Source of the DNA: Allobosea sp. | GTDB taxonomy: Bacteria; Pseudomonadota; Alphaproteobacteria; Rhizobiales; Beijerinckiaceae | DNA: 64,000 bases | Assembly: GCA_024231975.1 (NCBI GenBank) | Contig: JAAEQB010000050.1 | Location: 124,001-188,000 of the forward strand | Direction: 5' to 3' | In this document: piece by piece, positions 46,520 to 56,585 of the stretch | Layout: each line of letters begins with the position of its first letter | Position numbering within the stretch: position 1 is the stretch's first letter | Translations under genes and position numbers: made by a program | Notes under the pieces: model-generated | What the model saw: only the letters and a program-made list of their open reading frames with translations | The model's database searches: none | What the model was told of the DNA's origin: nothing

Positions 46520-46537
46520 TGAGCAATCACTCACTCA
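46520..46537. promoter_or_regulatory. TetR operator upstream of tetR-like gene
   Basis: TGAGCAATCACTCACTCA lies 19 bases before the start codon of the TetR gene. It contains TGAG-N6-CTCA and is flanked to give AATGAG-N10-CTCATT. Sixteen of 18 bases recur at 47170-47187 in front of the next gene, which points to a common repressor. Confidence 0.72.
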
Positions 46538-46555
46538 TTCAGATTTGCCCCGTCC

Positions 46556-47125
46556 ATGGCCCGTCCCCTCAGCGAAGCGAAGCGCGAAGCGATCCTGGCC
46601 GCCGCCTGCAAGCTGGTGGCCGAGCATGGCACCGGCGCGCCAACCGCGAAGATCGCCAAGGAGGCCAGGCTGGCCGAAGGCACGCTCTTCACCTATTTCG
46701 CCAGCAAGGACGAGTTGCTCAACCAGCTCTATCTCGAGCTGAAGACCGACTTCGCCAGGCTCACCGTGCCCTCCTATCCGAGTAATGGCAGCGTACGCGA
46801 CAGGTTCGAGCACTTCTGGAACGGCTTCATCGACTGGGGCGCGAAGCATCCCGCCAAGCGCAAGGCGCTGCGCCAGCTCGCCGTCTCCGGCCGGATCACC
46901 CAGGAAACCCGCGACAGATCCGCCATCGCCTTCGCCGAGATCAGCGCCATGTTCGAACAGGGACACCGCGACGGCGTGCTGAAGAACCAGCCGCAAAGCT
47001 TCATCGGGGCGGTTCTCGACGCCATGGGCACGATGACGCTCGACCTGATCGCGCAGGAGCCGAGCCGACACGAGCACTACCGGAAGACCGGCTTTTCGGT
47101 CTTCTGGGACGGCATCTCCGCCTGA
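46556..47125 (+). CDS. TetR-family transcriptional regulator
   Basis: A 189-residue TetR repressor. The DNA-binding part (about 8-55) has ILAAACKLVAEHGTGAPTAKIAKEARLAEGTLFTYFASKDELLNQLY. The C-terminal domain has a Trp-rich helix FEHFWNGFIDWGAKHP, as in TetR proteins near SDR genes. It probably represses itself and the SDR gene downstream through twin operators. Confidence 0.93.
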   Translation: MARPLSEAKREAILAAACKLVAEHGTGAPTAKIAKEARLAEGTLFTYFASKDELLNQLYLELKTDFARLTVPSYPSNGSVRDRFEHFWNGFIDWGAKHPAKRKALRQLAVSGRITQETRDRSAIAFAEISAMFEQGHRDGVLKNQPQSFIGAVLDAMGTMTLDLIAQEPSRHEHYRKTGFSVFWDGISA

Positions 47126-47169
47126 CACCTACGAGGAGGGGCCACGTGGGTACTTTTGACTGATTTAAA

Positions 47170-47187
47170 TGAGCAAGTACTCACTCA
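47170..47187. promoter_or_regulatory. second TetR operator, upstream of the SDR gene
   Basis: TGAGCAAGTACTCACTCA differs from the 46520 site at only two positions. It sits 20 bases before the SDR start, in the 82-base gap after the TetR gene, so the SDR gene has its own regulated promoter. Confidence 0.72.
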
Positions 47188-47207
47188 CAATATCGAGAGG
47201 ACAGCAC

Positions 47208-48089
47208 ATGACCAAGACCTGGCTGATCACCGGCGCGTCCCGCGGCCTCGGCCGCTCGATCGCCGAAGCCGCCCTCGCCGCCGGCGACAACGTCGTCGCG
47301 ACCGCGCGCGATCCCGCTCGCCTCGCCGATCTCGAAGCCCGATATCCCGATACGCTGCTCTGCTTCGCGCTCGACGTCACCGACATGGCGGCTGCGAACG
47401 TGGCCGTGACCGTGACGGTCGACACCTTCGGCCGGCTCGATGTGCTCGTGAACAATGCCGGCTATGGCCACGCGGTCGCCTTCGAGCAGACCAGTGAGGA
47501 CAGCTTCCGCGCCCAGATCGAGACCAATTTCTACGGCGTGGTGAACCTCACCCGCGCCGCGCTGCCGGTGCTGCGGGCCCAGCGCGCCGGCCACATCATC
47601 AACATCTCCTCGGTCGGCGGCCGCACGGCTACGCCTGGCCTCAGTGCCTACCAATCGGCGAAATGGGCGGTCGGCGGCTTCACCGAGGTGATCGCCAAGG
47701 AGGTCGCGCCCTTCGGCGTCAAGATCGTCTGCGTCGAGCCCGGCGGCATGCGCACCTCATGGGGCGAGATCGCGCGTGGCAATGCCCCGGCCGTAATGCC
47801 GGACTATCAACCCAGCGTCGGCGCCGTGCTCGATCTGTTGAGGACTTACGTCGGCAACGAGATCGGCGATCCCGAGCGCATCGCCGGGATCGTCCTCGAC
47901 CTCAGCCGGCGCGAGAGCCTGCCGGCCCATCTCGTCCTCGGCAGCGACGCCCTCTTCGTGCTCGCCCAGGCGGAAGCGCAACGGCAGAAAGAGGCGGCGG
48001 AATGGGCCGAGGTCAGCCGGTCGTCAGATTTCGTCGGAACGGACCTCGTCGCCTTGCAGAAGCTGCTCGGCGGGGAGGCTCGGGCGTAA
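47208..48089 (+). CDS. short-chain dehydrogenase/reductase
   Basis: A 293-residue SDR. The cofactor motif is TGASRGLGR, NNAGYG follows, and the catalytic residues are S in ISSVGG and YQSAK (Tyr and Lys). The C-terminal extension (about 220-290) is typical of the 'oxidoreductase' SDR type often paired with TetR genes. The ATG at 47208 has GAGAGGA upstream. Substrate is unknown. A strong bidirectional terminator follows. Confidence 0.93.
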   Translation: MTKTWLITGASRGLGRSIAEAALAAGDNVVATARDPARLADLEARYPDTLLCFALDVTDMAAANVAVTVTVDTFGRLDVLVNNAGYGHAVAFEQTSEDSFRAQIETNFYGVVNLTRAALPVLRAQRAGHIINISSVGGRTATPGLSAYQSAKWAVGGFTEVIAKEVAPFGVKIVCVEPGGMRTSWGEIARGNAPAVMPDYQPSVGAVLDLLRTYVGNEIGDPERIAGIVLDLSRRESLPAHLVLGSDALFVLAQAEAQRQKEAAEWAEVSRSSDFVGTDLVALQKLLGGEARA

Positions 48090-48121
48090 ATCCCGTCGAG
48101 AGCGCGAAGGCTCATCAATAG

Positions 48122-48162
48122 AAAAAGGCCCGCGCCCCGTTTTCCGGAGCGCGGGCCTTTTT
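48122..48162. terminator. bidirectional intrinsic terminator
   Basis: A perfect 14-base stem AAAAAGGCCCGCGC with its complement, 13-base loop, and A/T runs on both sides. It stands between convergent SDR and ettA genes and can stop transcription from both. Confidence 0.93.
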
Positions 48163-48180
48163 GAATCTCACGCCAAGAGC

Positions 48181-49833
<1,653 letters not shown>

Positions 49834-49935
49834 GAGGCGTGCGGGCTCCGCTTCGGACTGGGGCGCTGAGGCTTTCGGGAAACTGGCCGCTATGTAGCGA
49901 CCAGCCGCCCTGCCCGCAACCATCATGGCCGCATG

Positions 49936-50826
49936 CTAGCCGGTGAAGATCGCTTTCAGCGCCGCCTTGTTCTCGACGATGAAGTCGAAGAACGCAGCGA
50001 TGCGCGGCGTATGCCTCAGATCGGGATGGGCCAGGATACGCCAGCTCCGAGTGAGTTCGGGGATCGGGCCGAAGATCCGCACCAGCCCGTCATCCGCATC
50101 GCCGAGCGCCGTCGGCAACGGGCCAATCCCAGCGCCGGACCTGACCGCCGAGACCAGGCCGAGCACGCTGTTGTTGCGCACCGCGAAATGCGCTCCCGGC
50201 GCGACATCGGCGAGCCAGATCAACATGCGGTGCGAAGCGAGCGCGCTCTCCAGCCCGACCAGGGCGTGCCGGCCGAGATCGCCCAGCATGGCCGGTCGGC
50301 CATGGCGTTCGAGATAATCCGGGCTGGCATAGATCGCCCAAAGCGACTCGGCGATCTTGCGCCCCACCAGTTCGTCGTCGGTATCGCCGGAGCGGAAGGC
50401 GACATCCGCCTCGCCTTGGGCGAGGTCGAGATAGCGATCGCTGGTCACGAACTCGACGCGCAGCCTCGGATAGCGCACCTGGAAGGCGTCGAGCAGCCCC
50501 GAGCCGACGATGCGCGGCACCAATGGCTCCGGGCAGGTCACGCGGACGACGCCGTCGAGATCGCGCGCCGTGTCGTCAAGATGCTGCTGCAGCTCGGCTA
50601 CGGCGCGCGCCACCTTCTGTGCCATCGGCAGCAAGCTCAGCCCGTCCTCGGTCAGGCGGTAGCCGGCGGGGTGCCGCACCACCAGGGCGCGGCCGATGCG
50701 CCGTTCGAGCTCTGCCAATCGCCGCTGCACGGTGGATTGGCTGAGGCCAAGCGATCTTGCCGCCGCGATCATGCTGTGGTGCTCCGCGACGGCCAGGAAG
50801 GGCTTGAGGTCGTCCCAGTCGAACAT
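49936..50826 (-). CDS. LysR-family transcriptional regulator
   Basis: A 296-residue LysR regulator. The helix-turn-helix is at residues 5-64 (SMIAAARSLGLSQSTVQRRLAELERRIGRAL). The effector domain follows from about 90. It is divergent from a secreted cupin gene across 144 bases and probably regulates it. Confidence 0.93.
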   Translation of the reverse strand: MFDWDDLKPFLAVAEHHSMIAAARSLGLSQSTVQRRLAELERRIGRALVVRHPAGYRLTEDGLSLLPMAQKVARAVAELQQHLDDTARDLDGVVRVTCPEPLVPRIVGSGLLDAFQVRYPRLRVEFVTSDRYLDLAQGEADVAFRSGDTDDELVGRKIAESLWAIYASPDYLERHGRPAMLGDLGRHALVGLESALASHRMLIWLADVAPGAHFAVRNNSVLGLVSAVRSGAGIGPLPTALGDADDGLVRIFGPIPELTRSWRILAHPDLRHTPRIAAFFDFIVENKAALKAIFTG

Positions 50827-50970
50827 GTCCCCGCCTCCCTTCGGGCGCTGCTCGGGAGCCGCAATCCTGCGGCCCCCCTCCCGGAAACCGCGGCTCCCGC
50901 AGATCCCCGGCGGGACCTACGCTCATGGAACATCGGCAGGATATCAGCCTCGAAACGGAAGGAAAATGCG

Positions 50971-51384
50971 ATGCGCCCGTCGCTCTATCCGGCAGCCCTC
51001 CTCGTCGCGAGCCTCGCCCTCGGGCCTGGTGCCAGGGCTCATGACGCGGACCTGACCAAGCCCAACCTCCTGCTGCGCCAGCTGGTCGACACGATGCCGC
51101 GCGATGCCTCGCAGGAGATCCGCGTCATGAGCGCGACCTTCCAGCCCGGCAGCAGAACCGTCAGGCACAGCCATCGTTTTCCCGTGACGGTCTATGTCCT
51201 AGAAGGCGCGTTCACGCTCGAGCTGAAGGGGCAGCCACCCTTGGTGGTCAAGGCTGGCGAGGCCTATGTCGAACCGCCGGGCATCGAGATGACCGGCTAC
51301 AACCGCAGCGCCACCGAACTGACCAAGGTCGTGATCTTCTATGTGAGCAGCCGCGAAACGCCGTTCCTAGACCCGACCGAGTGA
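50971..51384 (+). CDS. secreted cupin-domain protein
   Basis: A 137-residue protein with a signal peptide (residues 1-23, ending ARA). One cupin domain: motif 1 is around residues 64-80 (RHSHRFPVTVYVLEGAF, two His), motif 2 around 92-108 (AGEAYVEPPGIEMTGYN). Metal-binding residues are mostly kept, although the second motif has no histidine in the usual position. A periplasmic location is expected. Substrate is unknown. Confidence 0.82.
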   Translation: MRPSLYPAALLVASLALGPGARAHDADLTKPNLLLRQLVDTMPRDASQEIRVMSATFQPGSRTVRHSHRFPVTVYVLEGAFTLELKGQPPLVVKAGEAYVEPPGIEMTGYNRSATELTKVVIFYVSSRETPFLDPTE

Positions 51385-51508
51385 GAACGCTCGCCGATCT
51401 CAAAGCCACCGATGGGGAAGCGACGCCAGCGCCGGCCGAAACATCTATCCTTGCTCATAGCCCTGTTGACAGCCGAAGCCGACGGCTCCTTCGCCGCTTG
51501 CTGATCAA

Positions 51509-51524
51509 TCATATGATGATATGA
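51509..51524. promoter_or_regulatory. candidate GntR operator
   Basis: TCATAT-GATG-ATATGA is a perfect inverted repeat eight bases before the GntR start, overlapping a smaller ATCATATGAT palindrome. The position would let the repressor shut off the whole downstream operon, starting with its own gene. Confidence 0.68.
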
Positions 51525-51531
51525 TCTATGT

Positions 51532-52323
51532 ATGGCTCGGCCTTCGAACTTCCATGCGCATCTCGTCGACCGGCTCGGCCGGGAGATCGTCTCCGGGCAG
51601 ATCGGGCTTGATGGAACGCTTCCCCGGGAGGACGAGCTCTGCGCGCGCTACGGCGTCAGCCGCACCGTCATCCGCGAGGCGGCCAAGACGCTGCAGGCGC
51701 TGGGACTGATCGTCACCGGCCCGCGGGTCGGCTCGCGCATCCAGCCGGTCTCGGCCTGGCGCCTGCTCGATCCGCAGGTGATGGGCTGGATCAGCGATGC
51801 CGACATGGCGAGCGGCTTCCAGCGCGACCTGCTCGAACTGCGCGGCATGATCGAGCCATCAGCCGCCGGCCTCGCGGCGGAGCGCGGCACCGACGAACAG
51901 CTCACCGCGATCACTGCCGCCATGGCTGCGATGACGGCGGCGGGCGACAAGCGGACCCACGAGATCGCCGACTATCGTTTCCACGAGGCGATCCTCGAGG
52001 CGTCGGGCAACCTCCTGCTTATCCAGTTGAAGCCGATCCTTGAGGCCGTGCTCAAGGCCTCGTTCGGGCTCTCGATGCATGACCATGCGCGCGCCCTGGC
52101 CTCGCTCGCGATCCACCGCGTCGTCACCGACGCCATCGTCGCGCGTGATCCGGATAGGGCACGGCGGACCATGGCGGAGCTGATCGCCGTCGCCCGCGCC
52201 GACATGGAAAGCGCCTACCGCACCAAATCCGAAGCGCCGAAGAGCGCCGGAAATCCAACAACAGACCAACGGGAAACGTCCAATGCTGCGTCACGCCGAA
52301 AGGTGGGTCTTACGCGCGCTTGA
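51532..52323 (+). CDS. GntR/FadR-family transcriptional regulator
   Basis: A 263-residue regulator. The winged helix (about 10-75) contains LPREDELCARYGVSRTVIREAAKTLQALGLI. The FCD domain (about 95-225) has the metal-binding histidines spread as in FadR-type sensors of sugar acids (FHEAILEASGN, AIHRVVTDAI). It starts a plus-strand operon with TRAP and dehydratase genes; its end overlaps the next gene by 41 bases. It is likely released by the sugar acid or its product. Confidence 0.93.
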   Translation: MARPSNFHAHLVDRLGREIVSGQIGLDGTLPREDELCARYGVSRTVIREAAKTLQALGLIVTGPRVGSRIQPVSAWRLLDPQVMGWISDADMASGFQRDLLELRGMIEPSAAGLAAERGTDEQLTAITAAMAAMTAAGDKRTHEIADYRFHEAILEASGNLLLIQLKPILEAVLKASFGLSMHDHARALASLAIHRVVTDAIVARDPDRARRTMAELIAVARADMESAYRTKSEAPKSAGNPTTDQRETSNAASRRKVGLTRA

Positions 52324-52828
52324 GTTCAGCCTCGTCGCCTTGCTCGCGGGCATGGTGGCGATGGTGTTCGGCAATGTCGTGCTGCGCTATCTGTTCAACT
52401 CCGGCATCGACGTGTCGGAGGAATTGTCGCGCTACTTCTTCGTCTGGCTGACCTTCATCGGCGCCGTCGTGGTGATGCGCGAGAACGGTCATCTCGGCGT
52501 CGACAGCCTGGTCGGAGCGCTCGGCGACAAGGGCCGGCGCCTCTGCATGGTCGTCAGCGACGCCATCGTCTTCATCTGCTGCCTGATGCTGCTGGAAGGC
52601 ACCTGGAAGCAGCAGGCGATCAACGAGAGCGCCGTCGCCCCGGTCACCGGCATCAGCATGGCCTATGTCTACGGCGTGCTGTATTTCGCCGGCGCCGGCA
52701 TCGCGCTGATCACGCTCGGCCGCCTGTTTCGGGTGCTGACCGGCAAGCTCGGCCCCTACGAGCTCGCGGAATTCGCCGGCGACTACAGCGCCAGCCCCTC
52801 GCATAACCTCAAGGGGCACCTGGAATGA
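52283..52828 (+). CDS. TRAP transporter small permease (DctQ family)
   Basis: A 181-residue protein with four membrane helices and the DctQ signature VLRYLFNSGIDVSEELSRYFFVWLTFIGAVVVMRE. TRAP transporters import organic acids with a sodium gradient. Its ATG lies inside the end of the GntR gene and its stop overlaps the large permease gene by four bases, so the cluster is tightly coupled. Confidence 0.93.
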   Translation: MLRHAERWVLRALEFSLVALLAGMVAMVFGNVVLRYLFNSGIDVSEELSRYFFVWLTFIGAVVVMRENGHLGVDSLVGALGDKGRRLCMVVSDAIVFICCLMLLEGTWKQQAINESAVAPVTGISMAYVYGVLYFAGAGIALITLGRLFRVLTGKLGPYELAEFAGDYSASPSHNLKGHLE

Positions 52829-54108
52829 CCGTCGCCGTCTTCCTCGTCTCGCTCTGCGGAGCGATGGCGCTCGGCATGCCGATCGCCTTCTCGCTGATCG
52901 TCTGCGCGGTCGCGCTTATGCTCTGGCTCGGCGTCTACGACACCCAGATCATCGCGCAGAACATGATCATCGGCGCGGATTCCTTCCAGCTCCTCGCCAT
53001 CCCCTTCTTCCTGCTCGCCGGCGAATTGATGAATGCCGGCGGCCTCTCGAAGCGCATCGTCAATTTCGCGCTCTCGCTGGTCGGCCATCTCCATGGCGGC
53101 CTCGGCTATGTCGCGATCTTCGCGGCGATCATCATGGCCTCGCTCTCCGGCTCGGCCGCGGCCGACACCGCTGCGCTCGCCTCGATCCTGCTGCCGATGA
53201 TGCGCAGCGCCGGCTACGATGTCGGCCGCTCGGCCGGCCTGATTGCGTCCGGCGGCATCATCGCGCCGATCATCCCGCCCTCGATCGGCTTCATCGTCTT
53301 CGGCGTCGCCGCCAATCTCTCGATCACCAAGCTCTTCCTCGCCGGCGTCTTCCCCGGCCTCCTGATCGGCCTCTCGCTGGTCATCGCCTGGTGGATCGTC
53401 TGCCGCCGCGACCATATCACCGTGCTGCCGCGCAAGACCGGCGCCGAGCGCCTGAAAGCGACCTGGGACGGTTCGTTGGCCCTGCTGATGCCGATCGCAA
53501 TCCTCGGCGGCATCCGCTTCGGCATCGTCACGCCGACGGAAGCGGCCGTGGTCGCGACGGTCTACGCCCTGATCGTCGGCATGTTCGTCTATCGCGAACT
53601 GAAGCCGAGCGACCTCTACCGGGTGACGTTGCTGGCGGCCAAGACGACCAGCGCCGTGATGCTGCTCGTTGCCGCGGCCGTGGTCTCCGCCTGGCTGATC
53701 ACGCAGGCCAACATCCCGGCCGAGCTATCGTCGCTGCTCGAGCCCTTCATGGGCAACAAGACCGTGCTGATGATCATCATCATGCTGCTGGTCATGGCGG
53801 TCGGCACCGCGCTCGACTTCACCCCGACGGTGCTGATCCTGACTCCGGTGCTGATGCCTATCGTCAAGCAGGCCGGGATCGACCCGATCTATTTCGGCGT
53901 CCTCTTCATCATCAATAACGCCATCGGCCTGATCACGCCGCCGGTCGGCATCGTGCTCAACGTCGTCTGCGGCGTCGCCCGCGTGCCGATGAGCGCGGTG
54001 ATGCGTGGCGTCTGGCCGTTCTTCATCGCCCAGACCGTCGCGATGTTCCTGCTCGTGCTGTTCCCGCAGCTCGTGATGGTGCCGCTCGCCTGGCTGAGCG
54101 GCCGCTGA
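52825..54108 (+). CDS. TRAP transporter large permease (DctM family)
   Basis: A 427-residue protein with about 12 helices and the DctM motifs FFLLAGELMNAGGLSKRIV, MASLSGSAAADTAA and IIPPSIGFIVFG. It forms the transport channel with the DctQ protein. The ATG overlaps the DctQ stop (ATGA). Confidence 0.96.
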   Translation: MTVAVFLVSLCGAMALGMPIAFSLIVCAVALMLWLGVYDTQIIAQNMIIGADSFQLLAIPFFLLAGELMNAGGLSKRIVNFALSLVGHLHGGLGYVAIFAAIIMASLSGSAAADTAALASILLPMMRSAGYDVGRSAGLIASGGIIAPIIPPSIGFIVFGVAANLSITKLFLAGVFPGLLIGLSLVIAWWIVCRRDHITVLPRKTGAERLKATWDGSLALLMPIAILGGIRFGIVTPTEAAVVATVYALIVGMFVYRELKPSDLYRVTLLAAKTTSAVMLLVAAAVVSAWLITQANIPAELSSLLEPFMGNKTVLMIIIMLLVMAVGTALDFTPTVLILTPVLMPIVKQAGIDPIYFGVLFIINNAIGLITPPVGIVLNVVCGVARVPMSAVMRGVWPFFIAQTVAMFLLVLFPQLVMVPLAWLSGR

Positions 54109-54162
54109 AACACGCCTACCCACCGAAACCCCCAAGAAGAGTTCAGTACAGGGAGTAGACAA

Positions 54163-55176
54163 ATGACCAGGACGGCCCGCCTTCTTTCGCTCGTCGCCGG
54201 CGTCGCGCTGGCAGCCTTCGCCGGCTCGGCGCAGGCGCAGATCAAGGAGCGCAATATCCGCGTCTCCAACGGCATCAACGAGGATCATCCGGTCGGCAAC
54301 GGCGTCGCCAAGATGAAGGCCTGCATGGCCGACAAGTCCGGCGGCAAGCTCAAGCTCCAGGCCTTCTGGGGCGGCGCGCTCGGCGGCGACCTGCAGGCGA
54401 CGCAGGCGCTGCGCGCCGGCACGCAGGAGATGGTGATCACCTCCTCCTCGCCGCTGGTCGGCATCATGCCCGAGCTCGGCGTCTTCGACCTGCCCTTCCT
54501 GTTCACCGACGAGAAAGAGGCCGACGCCGTGCTCGACGGCGCCTTCGGCAAGTACATCGCCGACAAGCTGCCGGGCTTCGGCGTGGTCAACCTGGCCTAT
54601 TGGGAAAACGGCTTCCGCAACCTCACCAATTCGAAACGGGCAGTGACCAAGGCCGAGGAGATGACGGGCCTCAAGGTCCGCGTCATGCAGAACAACATCT
54701 TCCTCGACAGCTTCAAGACCATGGGCGCCAATGCGACGCCGATGGCCTTCGGCGAGGTCTTCGCCGCGCTGGAGACCCATGCGATCGACGGCCAGGAGAA
54801 CCCGCTCGTCACCATCGACACCTCGAAGCTCTACGAGGTCCAGAAGTACCTGACGCTGACCCGGCACGCCTATACGCCGTTCCTGATGCTCTATTCGAAG
54901 AAGCTCTGGGACCAGCTCTCGGCCGAGGAACAGAAGATCCTCAGCGACTGCGCCATCGTCGGCCGCGACGAGGAGCGCAGGGTCTCGCGCGAGCTCAACG
55001 ACAAGTCCCTCGCCAATCTCAAGGCCAAGGGCATGCAGGTCAGCGAGGTCAGCGCCGACGAGCTCGGCAAGATGCGCGAGAGCACCCAGGCGGTCTATCA
55101 GCGCCACCAGGCGACGATCGGCAAGGACACGATCGAGCGCATCCAGGCCGATCTCGCCAAGCTCCGGGGGAAGTAA
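54163..55176 (+). CDS. TRAP transporter substrate-binding protein (DctP family)
   Basis: A 337-residue periplasmic binding protein with a signal peptide (residues 1-26, ending AQAQ). The conserved Arg-containing ligand region is visible in TGLKVRVMQNNIFLDSFKTMGANATPMAFGEVFAAL and the EGQENPL-like DGQENPL follows. This Arg usually salt-bridges the carboxylate of the ligand. It delivers the substrate to the DctQM pair encoded just upstream. Confidence 0.95.
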   Translation: MTRTARLLSLVAGVALAAFAGSAQAQIKERNIRVSNGINEDHPVGNGVAKMKACMADKSGGKLKLQAFWGGALGGDLQATQALRAGTQEMVITSSSPLVGIMPELGVFDLPFLFTDEKEADAVLDGAFGKYIADKLPGFGVVNLAYWENGFRNLTNSKRAVTKAEEMTGLKVRVMQNNIFLDSFKTMGANATPMAFGEVFAALETHAIDGQENPLVTIDTSKLYEVQKYLTLTRHAYTPFLMLYSKKLWDQLSAEEQKILSDCAIVGRDEERRVSRELNDKSLANLKAKGMQVSEVSADELGKMRESTQAVYQRHQATIGKDTIERIQADLAKLRGK

Positions 55177-55192
55177 GCAGGCCGACCGCCGC

Positions 55193-55273
55193 CGTCATGG
55201 TCGGGCTTGACCCGACCATCTCGGAAACCAGCGCCCTCTGGTCACGAGATTCTCGGGCCGAGCCCGAGAATGA
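55193..55273. repeat. inverted intergenic repeat pair (GTCATGGTCGGGCTT family)
   Basis: The left arm GTCATGGTCGGGCTTGACCC (to 55221) and the right arm (55245-55273), ending CGAGCCCGAGAATGAC, are near complements; each is itself a hairpin. The same unit recurs inside 60641-60731. It lies in the 128-base gap between the DctP and dehydratase genes. Confidence 0.75.
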
Positions 55274-55304
55274 CGCCCCTTGTTCCAACCAACCCGGACC
55301 ACTG

Positions 55305-56501
55305 ATGAAGATCACCGCCCTCGAAACCATCCGCCTCGCCGAGTTCGGCAACCTCGTCTGGGTGCGCCTGCACACCGATGACGGGCTCGTCGGCCTCGGC
55401 GAGACCTTCATGGGCGCCGCCGCGGTCGAGGCCTATCTGCACGAGAGCGTCGCGCCCAAGCTGATCGGCCAGGACCCGCTGCAGATCGAGGCCCGTAACG
55501 CCAGCCTGAACAACTATCTCGGCTGGCGCGGCTCGGGCGTCGAGACCCGCGGCAACTCGGCGATCGACCTCGCGCTCTGGGACATCTACGGCAAGGCGAT
55601 CGGCCAGCCGGTCTCGATCGCGCTCGGCGGCCGGACCCGCGACACCATCCGCACCTACAACACCTGCGCGGGCTACAAATACATTCGCGACGCCCGCGCC
55701 CAGAAGGTCGCGAACTGGCATGTCGGCGAGCAGGGCGGCCCCTATGAGGACCTCGAAGGCTTCCTCTACCGGGCCGACGAACTGGCGCATTCCCTGCTGG
55801 AGCAGGGCATCACCGGCATGAAGATCTGGCCCTTCGACATCGCCGCCGAGCGCACCGCCGGCTGGGACATCAGCCCGCAGGAGCTGAACACGGCGCTGGA
55901 GCCCTTCCGCAAGATCCGGAAGGCCGTCGGCGACAAGATGGACATCATGGTCGAGTTCCACTCGCTGTGGAGCCTGCCCATGGCGAAGAAGCTGGCCGAG
56001 CGCCTCGCCGAATTCGACACCTACTGGCACGAGGACCCGTTCCGCCTCGACAACGTCCAGGACCTCGGCGAATACGCCCGCCACTCCAAGGCCTGGGTCT
56101 GCGCCTCGGAGACGCTGGCCTATACCCACTCCTTCCGCGACTATCTCGAGAGCAAGGCAGCCGGCGTGGTGATGCTCGACCTGTCCTGGTGCGGCGGCCT
56201 CTCGGAAGCGCGCAAGATCGCCGGCATGGCTGAGGCCTGGCACACCCCGGTCGCGCCGCACGATTGCACCGGCCCGGTGGTCTACGCCGCGTCCTGCCAT
56301 TTCTCGCTGCACGCCCGCAACGCGCTGATCCAGGAATCGGTGCGTGCCTTCTACACCGGCTGGTACACCGAGCTCGTCACGCAGCTGCCGGCGATGAAGG
56401 ACGGCATGATCACAGTTTCGGAAGCACCGGGCCTAGGCCTCGAATTGCTGCCCGGCCTGGAGAAGCGCGCCGACGCGATCGTGCGGGTCAGCAAGGGCTG
56501 A
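55305..56501 (+). CDS. enolase-superfamily dehydratase (mandelate racemase/muconate lactonizing type)
   Basis: A 398-residue protein. The N-terminal capping domain is followed by a TIM barrel. The candidate base is K173 (GMKIWPF). The metal ligands are E217 (VEFHSLW, with H219), E243 (HEDPFR) and E269 (ASETLA). H319 in APHDCTGPV is the second base. This layout fits acid-sugar dehydratases such as galactonate or mannonate-type enzymes. With the TRAP importer and GntR it forms a predicted sugar-acid uptake and dehydration operon; the exact substrate is unknown. Confidence 0.88.
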   Translation: MKITALETIRLAEFGNLVWVRLHTDDGLVGLGETFMGAAAVEAYLHESVAPKLIGQDPLQIEARNASLNNYLGWRGSGVETRGNSAIDLALWDIYGKAIGQPVSIALGGRTRDTIRTYNTCAGYKYIRDARAQKVANWHVGEQGGPYEDLEGFLYRADELAHSLLEQGITGMKIWPFDIAAERTAGWDISPQELNTALEPFRKIRKAVGDKMDIMVEFHSLWSLPMAKKLAERLAEFDTYWHEDPFRLDNVQDLGEYARHSKAWVCASETLAYTHSFRDYLESKAAGVVMLDLSWCGGLSEARKIAGMAEAWHTPVAPHDCTGPVVYAASCHFSLHARNALIQESVRAFYTGWYTELVTQLPAMKDGMITVSEAPGLGLELLPGLEKRADAIVRVSKG

Positions 56502-56585
56502 CGCTTCACAAACCCGCCAGCCGGCTTTTCGTGGTCCGGCTTTTGCGGGAAGCTCCCGGTGCACCAACTGCTCCGGGAGCCGACG

